The position numbers and the translations under genes were made by a program. Positions 6,741 to 13,297 of a DNA stretch of 46,900 nt are shown one piece after another (position 1 is the stretch's first letter; each line of letters opens with the position of its first letter). The stretch is taken from IMG/VR virus record IMGVR_UViG_3300034093_000785, positions 1 to 46,900 of that record. One strand, given 5' to 3'. The notes beneath the pieces are model-generated. The model saw only the letters and a program-made list of their open reading frames with translations. It made no database searches and was not told the origin of the DNA. The DNA comes from a virus.

Positions 6741-7103
6741 TTAATTTATTGAATTGTCATCTTGTTTTGTGAATGTCATCTTCGCTTGGATACGTCTATC
6801 AATCTCATCAGCTCTTTCCTCATCACTCATTTCAGCTACCCCATCAAGACTAATACCGTAGTTGTTCTCGATAAAGCTGTGCATATATGGGATCATCCCC
6901 ATCTTGATAATCTGACCAAACACTTCCTTGTTCACTAAGAAAGGATTTATACCCTGGTCTTCCTTGAACTCTTCCATGTACTCAACGTCCAATTCTTGAA
7001 CATCTCCCTTGTCAATGATGTCAATGAACATCAGCTCGTTGTCTGATCCAATAACGATAGATAACATCTCGTTGTCTGTAACTTTGATTCTTGTTTTCTT
7101 CAT
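6741..7103 (-). CDS. Hypothetical acidic protein, 120 aa
   Basis: A 120-residue acidic protein (MKKTRIKVTDNEMLSIVIGS...) placed 3 bp before recT in the operon. The N-terminal half is beta-rich and the C-terminal half helical, ending DRRIQAKMTFTKQDDNS. Location between the exonuclease and RecT suggests a role in recombination, but that is context only. No family recognised. Confidence 0.75.
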   Translation of the reverse strand: MKKTRIKVTDNEMLSIVIGSDNELMFIDIIDKGDVQELDVEYMEEFKEDQGINPFLVNKEVFGQIIKMGMIPYMHSFIENNYGISLDGVAEMSDEERADEIDRRIQAKMTFTKQDDNSIN

Positions 7104-7113
7104 GTTGATTTGA

Positions 7114-7326
7114 TTATAGGTTTGCGTCTGCGACTTCTTCCATTAAGTTCTCGATATCCATCTCCATCTCGATGATGCGACTTGTGTAAGAGTCGTGAAA
7201 TGCGTTCATCATGATGTTCAAAGACTCGATGTTCTCAATAGAGTCCTTCAACTGCTTACTTAAAATTAACGTAGCCAAGGTTAGTACTCCCACTAAAATT
7301 GACAAGATTGTAATTGCTACTATCAT
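7114..7326 (-). CDS. Single-pass membrane protein with coiled coil, 70 aa
   Basis: A 70-residue protein: an N-terminal hydrophobic helix (residues 2-23, IVAITILSILVGVLTLATLIL) followed by KQLKDS and a helical, heptad-like acidic tail (IENIESLNIMMNAF...RIIEMEMDIENLMEEV). N-terminal anchor plus coiled coil is also the layout of inner-membrane spanins and of membrane-anchored phage early proteins. The first gene after a 166-bp gap; a -7-like TAAATTTG (plus-strand CAAATTTA 7342-7349) precedes its ATG by 15 bp, without a clear -33 box. Confidence 0.7.
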   Translation of the reverse strand: MIVAITILSILVGVLTLATLILSKQLKDSIENIESLNIMMNAFHDSYTSRIIEMEMDIENLMEEVADANL

Positions 7327-7409
7327 CTTTTTATTTTTTTACAAATTTAATTAATTAGCTGTGTAATGAAAAATATTTTTTGTTAAAATACATTACTAAA
7401 TATATATTC

Positions 7410-7434
7410 ATTTTCATTTTCATTTTCATTTTCC
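7410..7434. repeat. TTTTCA tandem hexamer repeat
   Basis: Four tandem ATTTTC units preceded by a TATATATTC run lie in the gene-free stretch 7327-7492. A shorter version of the same arrangement (TATATATATTTTCATTTTCC) stands at 21,163-21,186, there beside the CACTWGTAT array. Both are pyrimidine-rich on one strand and easily melted. Confidence 0.8.
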
Positions 7435-7478
7435 TACCGATGATACAAAACTGATACATAATTTTTACTAATGAAATA

Positions 7479-7499
7479 CACTTGTATATACACTAGTAC
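7479..7499. promoter_or_regulatory. Pair of CACTWGTAT motifs, 12 bp apart
   Basis: CACTTGTAT (7479-7487) and CACTAGTAC (7491-7499) stand 12 bp apart, the same period seen between the first two copies in the array inside the initiator gene at 21.2 kb. The second copy overlaps the TAG stop of the exonuclease gene. With the TTTTCA repeat 45 bp away this looks like a second, smaller copy of the 21.2 kb module. Binding by the initiator is inferred. Confidence 0.55.
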
Positions 7500-8365
7500 T
7501 TTTCTGTGAGTTCATCATCCTCTTGTTTCTTGTACGCATAGGCTGGAAGATCGAGGTCCATGATACCCGACTTGTGGTCAGCCAATACCTCATACCCTTG
7601 ACTCCAGTCGTTAGCATCTACGCACTTCTTGTGCAGGTTTAATAGTGACTGGCAAGTAACCCAACCAACATCCAATGCGTTAGGGGAAAGGAAGTAAGTA
7701 GCTGAGCAATACGGAGCTTTATTCTCCACAGCTATGAACAGAAACTTGTCAAACTTATCCGTGCCATATAAAGCCTTTAAACCCATCGAATAGAACGCTG
7801 CCTGTTCATGGTATCGGTAGTTCCAAATAGACTTCTGAAAATCGCTAGGATGAGCTGATATAGTAGTCTTTAGGTCAATGATAAGGTTCTTCTCCTCGAT
7901 GAAGGCATCAGGTCTACCCTTACACTTTAGCTTAGTCACCGGATCAGTCCACATGATACCCCTCTCAATGGTAGCCCTATCAATCAATGATTTGATTACC
8001 GGATTGGATAGAACGCTGTCAGCCATCAACTTTGCCTGAGCATATACATCAACGTCTACTAACGCTCTGTTGTGATGGGCAGACTCTTCGATAAGTTGCT
8101 GCTTCCACAGCTTATTCTCTTGTGAACGAAAGTCCTTTGTCGGATCAGGACGCTTAGACATATCCATCACAGTGAAGTCATCATCAATCGTGTGAGGCTC
8201 TAACACCATGCTGTGTACCAATGTACCCAGTGTCTGAGCATCGGTAGATTGTCTAGGGTTGTCGATAGCATACTTGAAATGCATAGGGGACTTGTGATAC
8301 TCCTTCAAGAGAGAGAAGTTAATCCCTTCAATCTTGTTGTACTTTGTTTGTTCGTTGTTACTCAT
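7493..8365 (-). CDS. RecE/RecB-like PD-(D/E)XK exonuclease
   Basis: A 290-residue protein of the RecE C-terminal (DUF3799-like) exonuclease type. N-terminal GINFSLLKEYHKSPMHFKYA is the usual entry motif; LGTLVHSMVLEP contains the conserved His51; E134 (ATIERGIMW), D153 (KGRPDAF) and D164-x-K166 (LIIDLKTT) form the metal-binding core; Q188 lies in YRYHEQAAFY. The family degrades one strand of double-stranded ends 5'-3', making single strands for RecT, encoded downstream in the same operon. The length fits the family. The TAG stop lies inside a CACTAGTAC motif. Confidence 0.9.
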   Translation of the reverse strand: MSNNEQTKYNKIEGINFSLLKEYHKSPMHFKYAIDNPRQSTDAQTLGTLVHSMVLEPHTIDDDFTVMDMSKRPDPTKDFRSQENKLWKQQLIEESAHHNRALVDVDVYAQAKLMADSVLSNPVIKSLIDRATIERGIMWTDPVTKLKCKGRPDAFIEEKNLIIDLKTTISAHPSDFQKSIWNYRYHEQAAFYSMGLKALYGTDKFDKFLFIAVENKAPYCSATYFLSPNALDVGWVTCQSLLNLHKKCVDANDWSQGYEVLADHKSGIMDLDLPAYAYKKQEDDELTEKY

Positions 8366-8368
8366 AAT

Positions 8369-8608
8369 TTATTTGTATTTTCTTATTACTTCAAATGTTT
8401 TTTTGATGGCTGACCAATCAAGATGAGGTTCTTCACCATTCCTTACAGGATACCAAGCAAAGTTATATCCGTGGTTAGCATTGTAGTCTTCCCGACTTAC
8501 CTTGTTACCATTAACTTTGTCTATGTATATCCAAGGAACATTACCAAAGAGTTCTAGTTCTATACCTATCTTCTTTAGTCTATTCCGGAATACTTCTATC
8601 TCGTTCAT
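8369..8608 (-). CDS. Hypothetical protein, 79 aa
   Basis: The frame is open to 8686, but the first 26 codons overlap the preceding gene deeply, so the ATG at 8608 (MNEIEVFRNRLKKIGIELEL) is chosen, leaving a 29-bp overlap with the upstream 79-residue gene. The sequence VPWIYIDKVNGNKVSREDY...NFAWYPVRNGE has a beta-rich character. The gene stands 3 bp before the exonuclease gene. Function unknown. Confidence 0.7.
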   Translation of the reverse strand: MNEIEVFRNRLKKIGIELELFGNVPWIYIDKVNGNKVSREDYNANHGYNFAWYPVRNGEEPHLDWSAIKKTFEVIRKYK

Positions 8609-8819
8609 CTTGTCCTCCAAATGTTTCGTTGTAGTATTCAGTACCATTTCTTGCGTTCTTTTGTATAAAACCTTCATGCTCACCAATATTAAAAGCTAAT
8701 GCAATCTCCTTCTTGTGCATTGCTTTGGCTTGTTCAAATTCTTCAATAGTTATATTACCGCGATGCTCATACATTTTACTATACAACCAGTCTATACTAC
8801 TTTGTTTTTTGTTGCTCAT
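8580..8819 (-). CDS. Hypothetical protein, 79 aa
   Basis: A 79-residue helical, charged protein, MSNKKQSSIDWLYSKMYEHRGN..., of a type often found in phage early regions (DWLY...IT.EEFEQAKAMHKKEI). Its first 19 nt (ATGAGCAACAAAAAACAAA) are nearly identical to the first 19 nt of the gene at 9,840, so that the mom-bearing segment lies between two near-identical starts. Function unknown. Confidence 0.75.
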   Translation of the reverse strand: MSNKKQSSIDWLYSKMYEHRGNITIEEFEQAKAMHKKEIALAFNIGEHEGFIQKNARNGTEYYNETFGGQDERDRSIPE

Positions 8820-8889
8820 AATTTTTATTTTTTAATTGTCAATTTATTGCGTGTATTCAGATGTTATGTGTAATTGCTATCATTCGTTT

Positions 8890-9516
8890 TCAAAAGAGAG
8901 TTTGTTGAAGAAAACTTTTATTAAAATCTCCCACGCTCTTTTTTTTACGTTTCAACTTATTACTTATTTCATAAAGCCATATTATTTTCGGTAATCCAGT
9001 TTGCACTATCGCATCTCCTGTTTTAACCGCTTCTCTCAATTCATAAGAGTATGGTCTTTCAATACTCAAACTTCTTGGGTGGTATGTTTTGCCTTTCCAT
9101 TCTACATATTTTGTCGGTGTTGTTTCTCCTATGTTTTTAAAGTTTGCAGCCTTATAAATCGTTCCGCTATGCCCTACTGTTTTATCTGAATAACTCAAAA
9201 CATAGTTGTAATCCGTATTACTTGCACACCACTTTATAATTTGAGATAAAAACCAACTTTCACTATTGCAAGGTGCATCGTCTAAACAAGCCATTCTTCT
9301 AATATCAATGCAGTTTTTATACTTCTTTTCGTGTCTTGGTTTTCCCATTACGCTACCACCTACAAGTAATCCATCTATAAACATTGCAAAACATACGCTT
9401 ATTCCTCCACCCATTGCACCTTTTTTATAATGGTATTCCTCAAAAATATGGCGAATATCTGCAAACCTACAAGTTCGTATTTCGCATTTTGTTTTATCTA
9501 ATTTTCCCTCGCTCAT
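8890..9516 (-). CDS. mom: Mom-like DNA adenine modification protein
   Basis: A 208-residue protein. The stretch YSDKTVGHSGTIYKAANF (109-126), with the preceding CIDIRRMACLDD and the hydrophobic strand FAMFIDGLLVGGSVMG, matches the Mom family of phage Mu. Mom is a GNAT-fold enzyme that converts adenines in phage DNA to a carbamoylmethyl form, protecting it from restriction. The length fits (Mu Mom is about 240). The gene lies inside a repeat-bounded insert, 300 bp from the nearest operon neighbour on the 5' side, and has no Com-like partner nearby. Family confidence is high; activity on this phage's DNA is inferred. Confidence 0.85.
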   Translation of the reverse strand: MSEGKLDKTKCEIRTCRFADIRHIFEEYHYKKGAMGGGISVCFAMFIDGLLVGGSVMGKPRHEKKYKNCIDIRRMACLDDAPCNSESWFLSQIIKWCASNTDYNYVLSYSDKTVGHSGTIYKAANFKNIGETTPTKYVEWKGKTYHPRSLSIERPYSYELREAVKTGDAIVQTGLPKIIWLYEISNKLKRKKKSVGDFNKSFLQQTLF

Positions 9517-9575
9517 TTTAATAAAAGTTTTCTATTCGTTTTCAAATCAACATTTTCGGTAAATAACCGCAACTA

Positions 9576-9670
9576 CACATAACACGGGTTTGGCAAAAGT
9601 GGGCAGACACATTCTGCTAAAATTGAGCATCCTACAAGCCCACCTTCGCCAAGCCCGATAACGTTATGTG
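9576..9670. repeat. 95-bp attC-like imperfect palindrome
   Basis: Outer arms CACATAAC (9576-9583) and GTTATGTG (9663-9670); inner arms CGGGTTTGGC (9585-9594) and GCCAAGCCCG (9648-9657), one G-T; then GTGGGC (9599-9604) and GCCCAC (9638-9643), with a 33-nt centre. The two-tier arm layout with unequal spacers resembles integron attC sites (R''-L''...L'-R'), with each outer box one base off the RYYYAAC/GTTRRRY consensus. It begins 6 bp after the stop of the 54-residue gene. Confidence 0.65.
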
Positions 9671-9675
9671 CAAGG

Positions 9676-9840
9676 CTACTCATAGTGATTTGAATCACGT
9701 ATTGTTTCCAAAGAATCAAGCTGTTTTTTTAGCGTTTCTTTCTCTCTAATCATAAGCATTATTTCTTGCTCAACGTGATTCAGCCTAAGTTTTGTGTCAT
9801 TAATTGCTACATCAATTTTAGTTTGTTTTTTGTCGCTCAT
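9676..9840 (-). CDS. Small coiled-coil protein, 54 aa
   Basis: A 54-codon frame MSDKKQTKIDVAINDTKLRL..., with a heptad-like run of Leu, Ile and Val through KLRLNHVEQEIMLMIREKETLKKQ-type sequence ending SNHYE. Its ATG is one base from the stop of the upstream 123-residue gene. Its start resembles that of the gene at 8819 at DNA level, and its stop abuts the attC-like palindrome. A small coiled coil of unknown role. Confidence 0.7.
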   Translation of the reverse strand: MSDKKQTKIDVAINDTKLRLNHVEQEIMLMIREKETLKKQLDSLETIRDSNHYE

Positions 9841-9841
9841 A

Positions 9842-10213
9842 TTACTTCAATTTATTTGATTTGAAATTGACCGAGCAGTAGTGCAGGGATATATCCCTAA
9901 CCTCTCTTGAATACCTATCCAACACCTCAACCCAGTATGCGTCATCTATTGTCGGAGTTCCGGATATAATCCTACGCAATCTCTTGCGTCTGTTCTTGAG
10001 ATCAGGCTCTATCACCATGAACAACAACTCGAACTGCTTTGCGTATGGCAAGTAACCATCTTTGACCTCTAGTCCGCATCTCTGCAACGACTCCATGACG
10101 GTCTTCTTCAGTTCAAATATGTACTTTAATTTATCAGCACGACTGACTCGTTTCTCGACTACATGAGACGTAACCCTCTTGGCTCGTCTCACCTTTGTGA
10201 CTTCTGTTTGCAT
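9842..10213 (-). CDS. Hypothetical basic protein, 123 aa
   Basis: A 123-residue, Arg/Lys-rich protein (MQTEVTKVRRAKRVTSHVVEKRVSRADK...) with predicted helices throughout and a short conserved-looking IISGTPTIDDAYWVEVLDRYSRE near the C-terminus. It overlaps the upstream 86-residue gene by 25 bp. The basic N-terminus suggests nucleic-acid binding; no family is recognised. Confidence 0.7.
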   Translation of the reverse strand: MQTEVTKVRRAKRVTSHVVEKRVSRADKLKYIFELKKTVMESLQRCGLEVKDGYLPYAKQFELLFMVIEPDLKNRRKRLRRIISGTPTIDDAYWVEVLDRYSREVRDISLHYCSVNFKSNKLK

Positions 10214-10449
10214 CTTTCTTGTGTTTTAATTGTTTTGATAATCTCTTCCCAGTCTGCAATGTCCCTTTCGTTAAAGACATAGCAACTCGCCCTGAACACC
10301 TTCATCATTGAACGATAGCGTTCTGGTTTGTACACCATGGCTATTGACCTTGCATCCTTCTTTGTCTTAGCAAAATACTCAACAACCTTGTGCGCTCTGA
10401 GTATAAGCTCTTGTTTACTCAACCTCGATTGTCTTAGTCTGAAAGTCAA
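10189..10449 (-). CDS. Hypothetical basic protein, 86 aa
   Basis: An 86-residue helical, basic protein (MTFRLRQSRLSKQELILRAH...). Both ends overlap neighbouring genes (25 bp and 35 bp), an overlap longer than elsewhere, so the start may lie slightly further in. It lacks recognisable motifs. Confidence 0.65.
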   Translation of the reverse strand: MTFRLRQSRLSKQELILRAHKVVEYFAKTKKDARSIAMVYKPERYRSMMKVFRASCYVFNERDIADWEEIIKTIKTQERCKQKSQR

Positions 10450-10789
10450 TCATTACATAGGATGGAGAACAAAAGTCTTCCCTCATCTCCAGTCTATCCT
10501 CAATCTTCCAACCATCATTTAGCGAGTCGATAAGTAAGATTCCATTCTCAGTAATCTCTCCATGCTCATCCGACTCATCATAGACGGTGTACTCAATCTC
10601 TGCGACAACCTGATCAATGGAGGTGTGAATACTTTTCAACCCCCACTCTCTTACCTCTATGCTCATTGTCCAATGTACGATTGCATTAAATGGATCGTTG
10701 TCGACATCATTCTGCTTCATAGCGAAATGAGTCTTAATGCTCCTTGTGTGAGAGTCTCTAACCCTCGTTGTAAATTTTAGCGATGTCAT
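10415..10789 (-). CDS. Hypothetical beta-rich protein, 124 aa
   Basis: A 124-residue protein with many alternating beta-type segments (IVHWTMSIEVREWGLKSIH, IEYTVYDES) and an acidic middle (YDESDEHGEITENG). It overlaps the small HTH gene upstream by 32 bp. Function unknown. Confidence 0.7.
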   Translation of the reverse strand: MTSLKFTTRVRDSHTRSIKTHFAMKQNDVDNDPFNAIVHWTMSIEVREWGLKSIHTSIDQVVAEIEYTVYDESDEHGEITENGILLIDSLNDGWKIEDRLEMREDFCSPSYVMIDFQTKTIEVE

Positions 10790-10955
10790 TGCTTATTGTT
10801 TTGAAATAGTTTTCGATGTTTGCTACCTCTTCGTCAGTCCAATTACCCTGAACCAACCTTCTCTGAACCTTGCTACGGCTCATGTCAACAGCCTCAGCCA
10901 TTGCGCTAATGTTAAACTTATCCAAGTTCTCCACTAAGTACTTAATTATATTCAT
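10758..10955 (-). CDS. Small helix-turn-helix DNA-binding protein
   Basis: The frame is open to 11,033, but the first 26 codons translate the AT-rich leader, so the ATG at 10,955 (MNIIKYLVENLDKF) is used, giving 65 residues. The central segment ISAMAEAVDMSRSKVQRRL reads as a helix-turn-helix (A...V..S...V.R.L), followed by WTDEEVANIENYF, as in small XRE/Cro-type phage regulators. It is the first gene after a 570-bp gene-free region, a natural place for a transcriptional regulator with nearby operators. The HTH call is from pattern only. Confidence 0.7.
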   Translation of the reverse strand: MNIIKYLVENLDKFNISAMAEAVDMSRSKVQRRLVQGNWTDEEVANIENYFKTISNDIAKIYNEG

Positions 10956-11529
10956 CCTCACCTTGTTTTTAGGACACAAAAATACTAACAGAAAACTAAT
11001 TCTGCAAATATTTGTAATAAAAATTACTAACAATTAATTGTTTTAATAAACTTTGATTATGTGCATAGAGGGGGTTCAGGTGAATAAAGATATTACTCAC
11101 ATTTACTTATCTCTTTATCTATAATTGATAAGTACTCATTGTCCAAAAGTTCCAGTCAGGCTCTGGCATTGATAGGTCTTTAGTTTCCCTTCACCACTAC
11201 GTTACCCCCCTGAGTATTGCGTAGATTTATGTTATCAATGTTATTCATCACTCAACAAATCTCTCAGTTATTCACCGATACCAAATTGATGTGATGGTTC
11301 TTTTCACAATTGCTTTTATTCATCAGTTAATTATAGTTACCTGACACGGTATAAAAACAGGCAAAACCGTAATTCTATTTCACTTAAAACAACTCTCCCC
11401 ATCATGGTACATCATCGCTATGATCTCCCACAATAGGGAGGGGTGTTTTTTTTGTGAAAAGAACGAAGCAAATATAGCAATCTATTTATGAATAGCAACT
11501 ATATCAATAAAAACTTTTTAAACAGTTTG
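10956..11529. other. Gene-free region with repeats, possible plus-strand RNA
   Basis: No convincing coding frame; only frames of 16-23 codons. TTATTCATCA occurs at 11,241 and 11,316 and TTATTCACC at 11,268, and the last is perfectly complementary to GGTGAATAA at 11,079-11,087. A plus-strand intrinsic terminator ends the region (11,425-11,453), although all flanking genes are on the minus strand, which suggests a plus-strand RNA of up to about 400 nt. A minus-strand stretch at about 11,100-11,165 keeps a 20-codon ATG-less frame (LELLDNEYLSIIDKEISKCE), perhaps a gene remnant. Confidence 0.45.
11425..11453 (+). terminator. Intrinsic terminator, plus strand
   Basis: Stem CTCCC (11,425-11,429) with GGGAG (11,436-11,440), loop ACAATA, followed after GGGTG by eight T (11,446-11,453). 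It points rightward in a region where all genes point leftward. Confidence 0.6.
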
Positions 11530-11841
11530 TTAACCTTTCTTGGATGACTTACCATCTTTACCATTTCTAGATCTATTCTTCGACCTGCTTTCCAAAACTA
11601 ATTTTCCAGATTTAGTGTGACTTCTATCCTTCTTCATAGCTGACATCTTACCGTATGTTCCAGCATCCTTGTTAGCCTTGTTTAGACCTGCACGATAAGC
11701 CTTACGCTCATCAGTTGAATGATACTTCTTGTTGTACTCATTCTTCTTCTCACGAGCCTCAGGATTGTTCTGAAAATACTTTGCAGACCTGCTAGTTCCG
11801 GTCTTAGTTCCGGCTAATGTGTTGCGCTTAGATTGTGCCAT
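11530..11841 (-). CDS. Conserved basic phage protein, 103 aa
   Basis: Start at the ATG giving MAQSKRNTLAGTKTGTSRS (two codons inside the longest frame). A strongly basic protein rich in Lys, Arg, Ser, Asn and Gly, with KKYHSTDERKAYRAGLNKAN and HTKSGKLVLESRSKNRSRNG. I recall proteins of this kind in many Bacteroidota phages, without a known function. Low-complexity basic composition suggests binding to nucleic acid or a packaged role. Confidence 0.75.
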   Translation of the reverse strand: MAQSKRNTLAGTKTGTSRSAKYFQNNPEAREKKNEYNKKYHSTDERKAYRAGLNKANKDAGTYGKMSAMKKDRSHTKSGKLVLESRSKNRSRNGKDGKSSKKG

Positions 11842-11856
11842 ATACAAATGTATTAA

Positions 11857-11952
11857 TTAAATTGCTAGGTTGTCATCGTTGTCATCGTTGTTTTTAATAA
11901 ATATAAAACCCCAAATGAACATCACAACCATTGTTACTACTATTATCTTCAT
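11857..11952 (-). CDS. Tiny membrane protein, 31 aa
   Basis: A 31-codon frame: MKIIVVTMVVMFIWGFIFIK forms one hydrophobic helix, then NNDDNDDNLAI, an acidic tail made by a DNA duplication (TTGTCATCG twice in tandem on the plus strand). It fits the gap between the DnaA-like gene and the 103-residue gene exactly. Many phages encode such tiny membrane proteins; function unknown. Confidence 0.5.
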   Translation of the reverse strand: MKIIVVTMVVMFIWGFIFIKNNDDNDDNLAI

Positions 11953-11961
11953 GTCGCAAAG

Positions 11962-12480
11962 TTAAACATTCTTTTCTAGTACCAACAACTCCTTGAGTAA
12001 CTTCTGCTTTTGTATCCTTACCTTCTCCTTCTCCTTGTCCACCTCTCCGGATAGTAAGTTAACAAGCTCTGTCTTCATCTCCCTCATCACGTCCTCCAGA
12101 GACATCAACTTCACCAAGTACTGACGTAGGTCGTAAGTAATGTAGTCAGAACCCGACTTCATCCCAAGAAATCTGCTGATGATGTTGTCATACACCTGAC
12201 GATAACTCTTCTCTGAGTTGTACAACGTAACGTGTGCATTGTTGCATAGGTAAGTAACCGCACTATGGTCACGCTTGATGATCTTCCCGATATCCACCAA
12301 CCTCATCCCGATCAGGTCTTTTAGTAGTACTGCCATTAGCGTTCTTGCTTTGACGTATACAGCTTGTTTATTTCTTTTGGGGATATCATCCCACTCTATC
12401 CTTCTGGAGTCAATAATGAAGGCATTAATTTCTTCTACAACAATCTTTTTTAGTTGCTCTACTTCTTTTTCTGTGTTCAT
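11962..12480 (-). CDS. Stand-alone DnaA domain IV-like DNA-binding protein
   Basis: A 172-residue protein. Residues 43-104 match the DNA-binding domain IV of DnaA: KARTLMAVLLKDLIGMRLVDIGKIIKRDHSAVTYL, with the signature RDHSAV (70-75) standing for the DnaA RDHTTV motif that contacts DnaA boxes. There is no AAA+ ATPase domain. A predicted coiled coil fills the C-terminus (LMSLEDVMREMKTELVN...EKEKVRIQKQKLLKELL). It probably recognises DnaA-like boxes such as the two TTATCAACAGG copies at 17.1 kb, as a replication factor or a regulator competing with host DnaA. A CACTAGTAAT-type motif lies 34-47 bp upstream of its ATG. Confidence 0.8.
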   Translation of the reverse strand: MNTEKEVEQLKKIVVEEINAFIIDSRRIEWDDIPKRNKQAVYVKARTLMAVLLKDLIGMRLVDIGKIIKRDHSAVTYLCNNAHVTLYNSEKSYRQVYDNIISRFLGMKSGSDYITYDLRQYLVKLMSLEDVMREMKTELVNLLSGEVDKEKEKVRIQKQKLLKELLVLEKNV

Positions 12481-12513
12481 GGTTTTATGTTTTTTAGTTT
12501 CTTATTACATTCG

Positions 12514-12527
12514 TATTACTAGTGTAT
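12514..12527. promoter_or_regulatory. CACTAGT motif upstream of the DnaA-like gene
   Basis: TATTACTAGTGTAT on the plus strand reads ATACACTAGTAATA on the minus strand, agreeing with the array motif CACTWGTAT at seven of nine positions; the next gene starts 34 bp downstream at 12,480. Likely an operator site; no good TAnnTTTG box is seen close by. Confidence 0.45.
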
Positions 12528-12648
12528 TCATTTGATTTGTCTCTGATTTAATAACTTAATAAGCAGGAGTGAATTGATTATCAACCAATTACACCCCTTA
12601 ACCTATCAAGTACTAAACAACTAAACAAACAAACTAAAACACTGACTA

Positions 12649-12741
12649 TCAGTCTTTTTTACTATCATCGTTGGTTCTTTCAACTTTGAGACGTGAATTT
12701 TCAAAGGAGTGAATGTATTTGTACCACTCATTTATATCCAT
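12649..12741 (-). CDS. Possible tiny protein, 30 aa
   Basis: A 30-codon frame MDINEWYKYIHSFENSRLKV... ending DDSKKD. It overlaps the end of the Cys-rich gene upstream by 14 bp. Amino-acid composition is natural (aromatic and charged residues well mixed), unlike the competing frame from 12,731. The remaining stretch 12,528-12,648 shows no gene, only a hairpin-like GTGAATTG...CAATTACAC at about 12,573-12,596. Confidence 0.45.
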   Translation of the reverse strand: MDINEWYKYIHSFENSRLKVERTNDDSKKD

Positions 12742-12943
12742 TCCGTCTCTTGGATTGTCTTGTGATAACGTCACTCTTAATTGATTTTGGCTCATAGATT
12801 TCTAATTTTTTTGTTAACGTGCTACCGCTTTCTAGCTTTGACCAGTTCATGTTGTGGCAGGTACAACCCCCACACTTTTTCAAGTCCACACTGCATGGTT
12901 TATTGCAGGTATGGAACGCACAAGAATCAATACGCATCATCAT
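12728..12943 (-). CDS. Small Cys-rich protein, 71 aa
   Basis: A 71-residue protein, MMMRIDSCAFHTCNKPCSVD..., with six or more cysteines in the first 30 residues (SC, TC, PC, KKCGGCTC), followed by a charged, less ordered C-terminal half. The spacing suggests one or two zinc sites. It overlaps the preceding 72-residue gene by 17 bp. No known family. Confidence 0.7.
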   Translation of the reverse strand: MMMRIDSCAFHTCNKPCSVDLKKCGGCTCHNMNWSKLESGSTLTKKLEIYEPKSIKSDVITRQSKRRNGYK

Positions 12944-13145
12944 CCTGCACCTCCGTTGCTTTACTATGCATCATCTTCTTTCCAATGCCGTCCAATACCT
13001 TTATCTCGTCCATGATAAACTTCTCGACTGAATACATTCTCTCCTTGCGGATATCTGCCAGCCTATGGTCTAAGTTAGATGTCTGGTGATAGATGAGGCG
13101 AAATAATGTCTTTACCTCGTCCTCTGTTAATTTGATTGTTCTCAT
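12927..13145 (-). CDS. Hypothetical helical protein, 72 aa
   Basis: The ATG at 13,145 (MRTIKLTEDEVKTLFRLIYH) is chosen because it overlaps the TGA of the upstream membrane-protein gene (ATGA); the longer frame would lie within that gene. The sequence LTEDEVKTLFRLIYHQTSNLDHRLADIRKERMYSVEKFIMDEIKVLDGI is helical and resembles short phage proteins with a paired-helix layout. Function unknown. Confidence 0.75.
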   Translation of the reverse strand: MRTIKLTEDEVKTLFRLIYHQTSNLDHRLADIRKERMYSVEKFIMDEIKVLDGIGKKMMHSKATEVQDDDAY

Positions 13146-13297
13146 TTCCTTGTGATTAATAAGATTAAAAATGATATGCTTAGTCCTGCCAATGCAATCC
13201 ACTTCATCGGATCAATCCTGAAGTCCACCCCCACTACCCCAATCAACATAAAGATGGGAAGTAGTATTGATGTTATTTCGTGTACGTTCCTTTTCAT
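13142..13297 (-). CDS. Small two-helix membrane protein, 51 aa
   Basis: A 51-codon frame MKRNVHEITSILLPIFMLIG... with two hydrophobic segments (about 10-24 and 33-48, IALAGLSISFLILLI) and a basic C-terminus (TRK). Stop and start overlap neighbours as ATGA on both sides, which strongly supports translation. It could insert in the inner membrane; function unknown. Confidence 0.7.
   Translation of the reverse strand: MKRNVHEITSILLPIFMLIGVVGVDFRIDPMKWIALAGLSISFLILLITRK

Larger units (their letters stand above)
8863..9670. mobile_element. Cassette-like insert carrying mom
   Basis: GTTATGTG occurs at 8863-8870 and again at 9663-9670, exactly 800 bp apart in the same orientation. The inner ends form a 15-bp inverted repeat with one mismatch (GTTATGTGTAATTGC at 8863 against the minus strand of 9569-9583). 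A 95-bp imperfect palindrome (9576-9670) closes the right end. ATTCGTTTTCAAA is a direct repeat flanking the mom frame (8882-8894 and 9534-9546). One complete attC-like palindrome per ORF and GTTATGTG at both borders is what an integron cassette would leave; an 8-bp target duplication from another element is the alternative. No recombinase is in the window. Confidence 0.5.

Noticed and set aside
12781-13089. Plus-strand frames of 70-102 codons
   Set aside because: They lie opposite two coupled minus-strand genes and have low-quality, Ser/Cys/Phe-rich translations.
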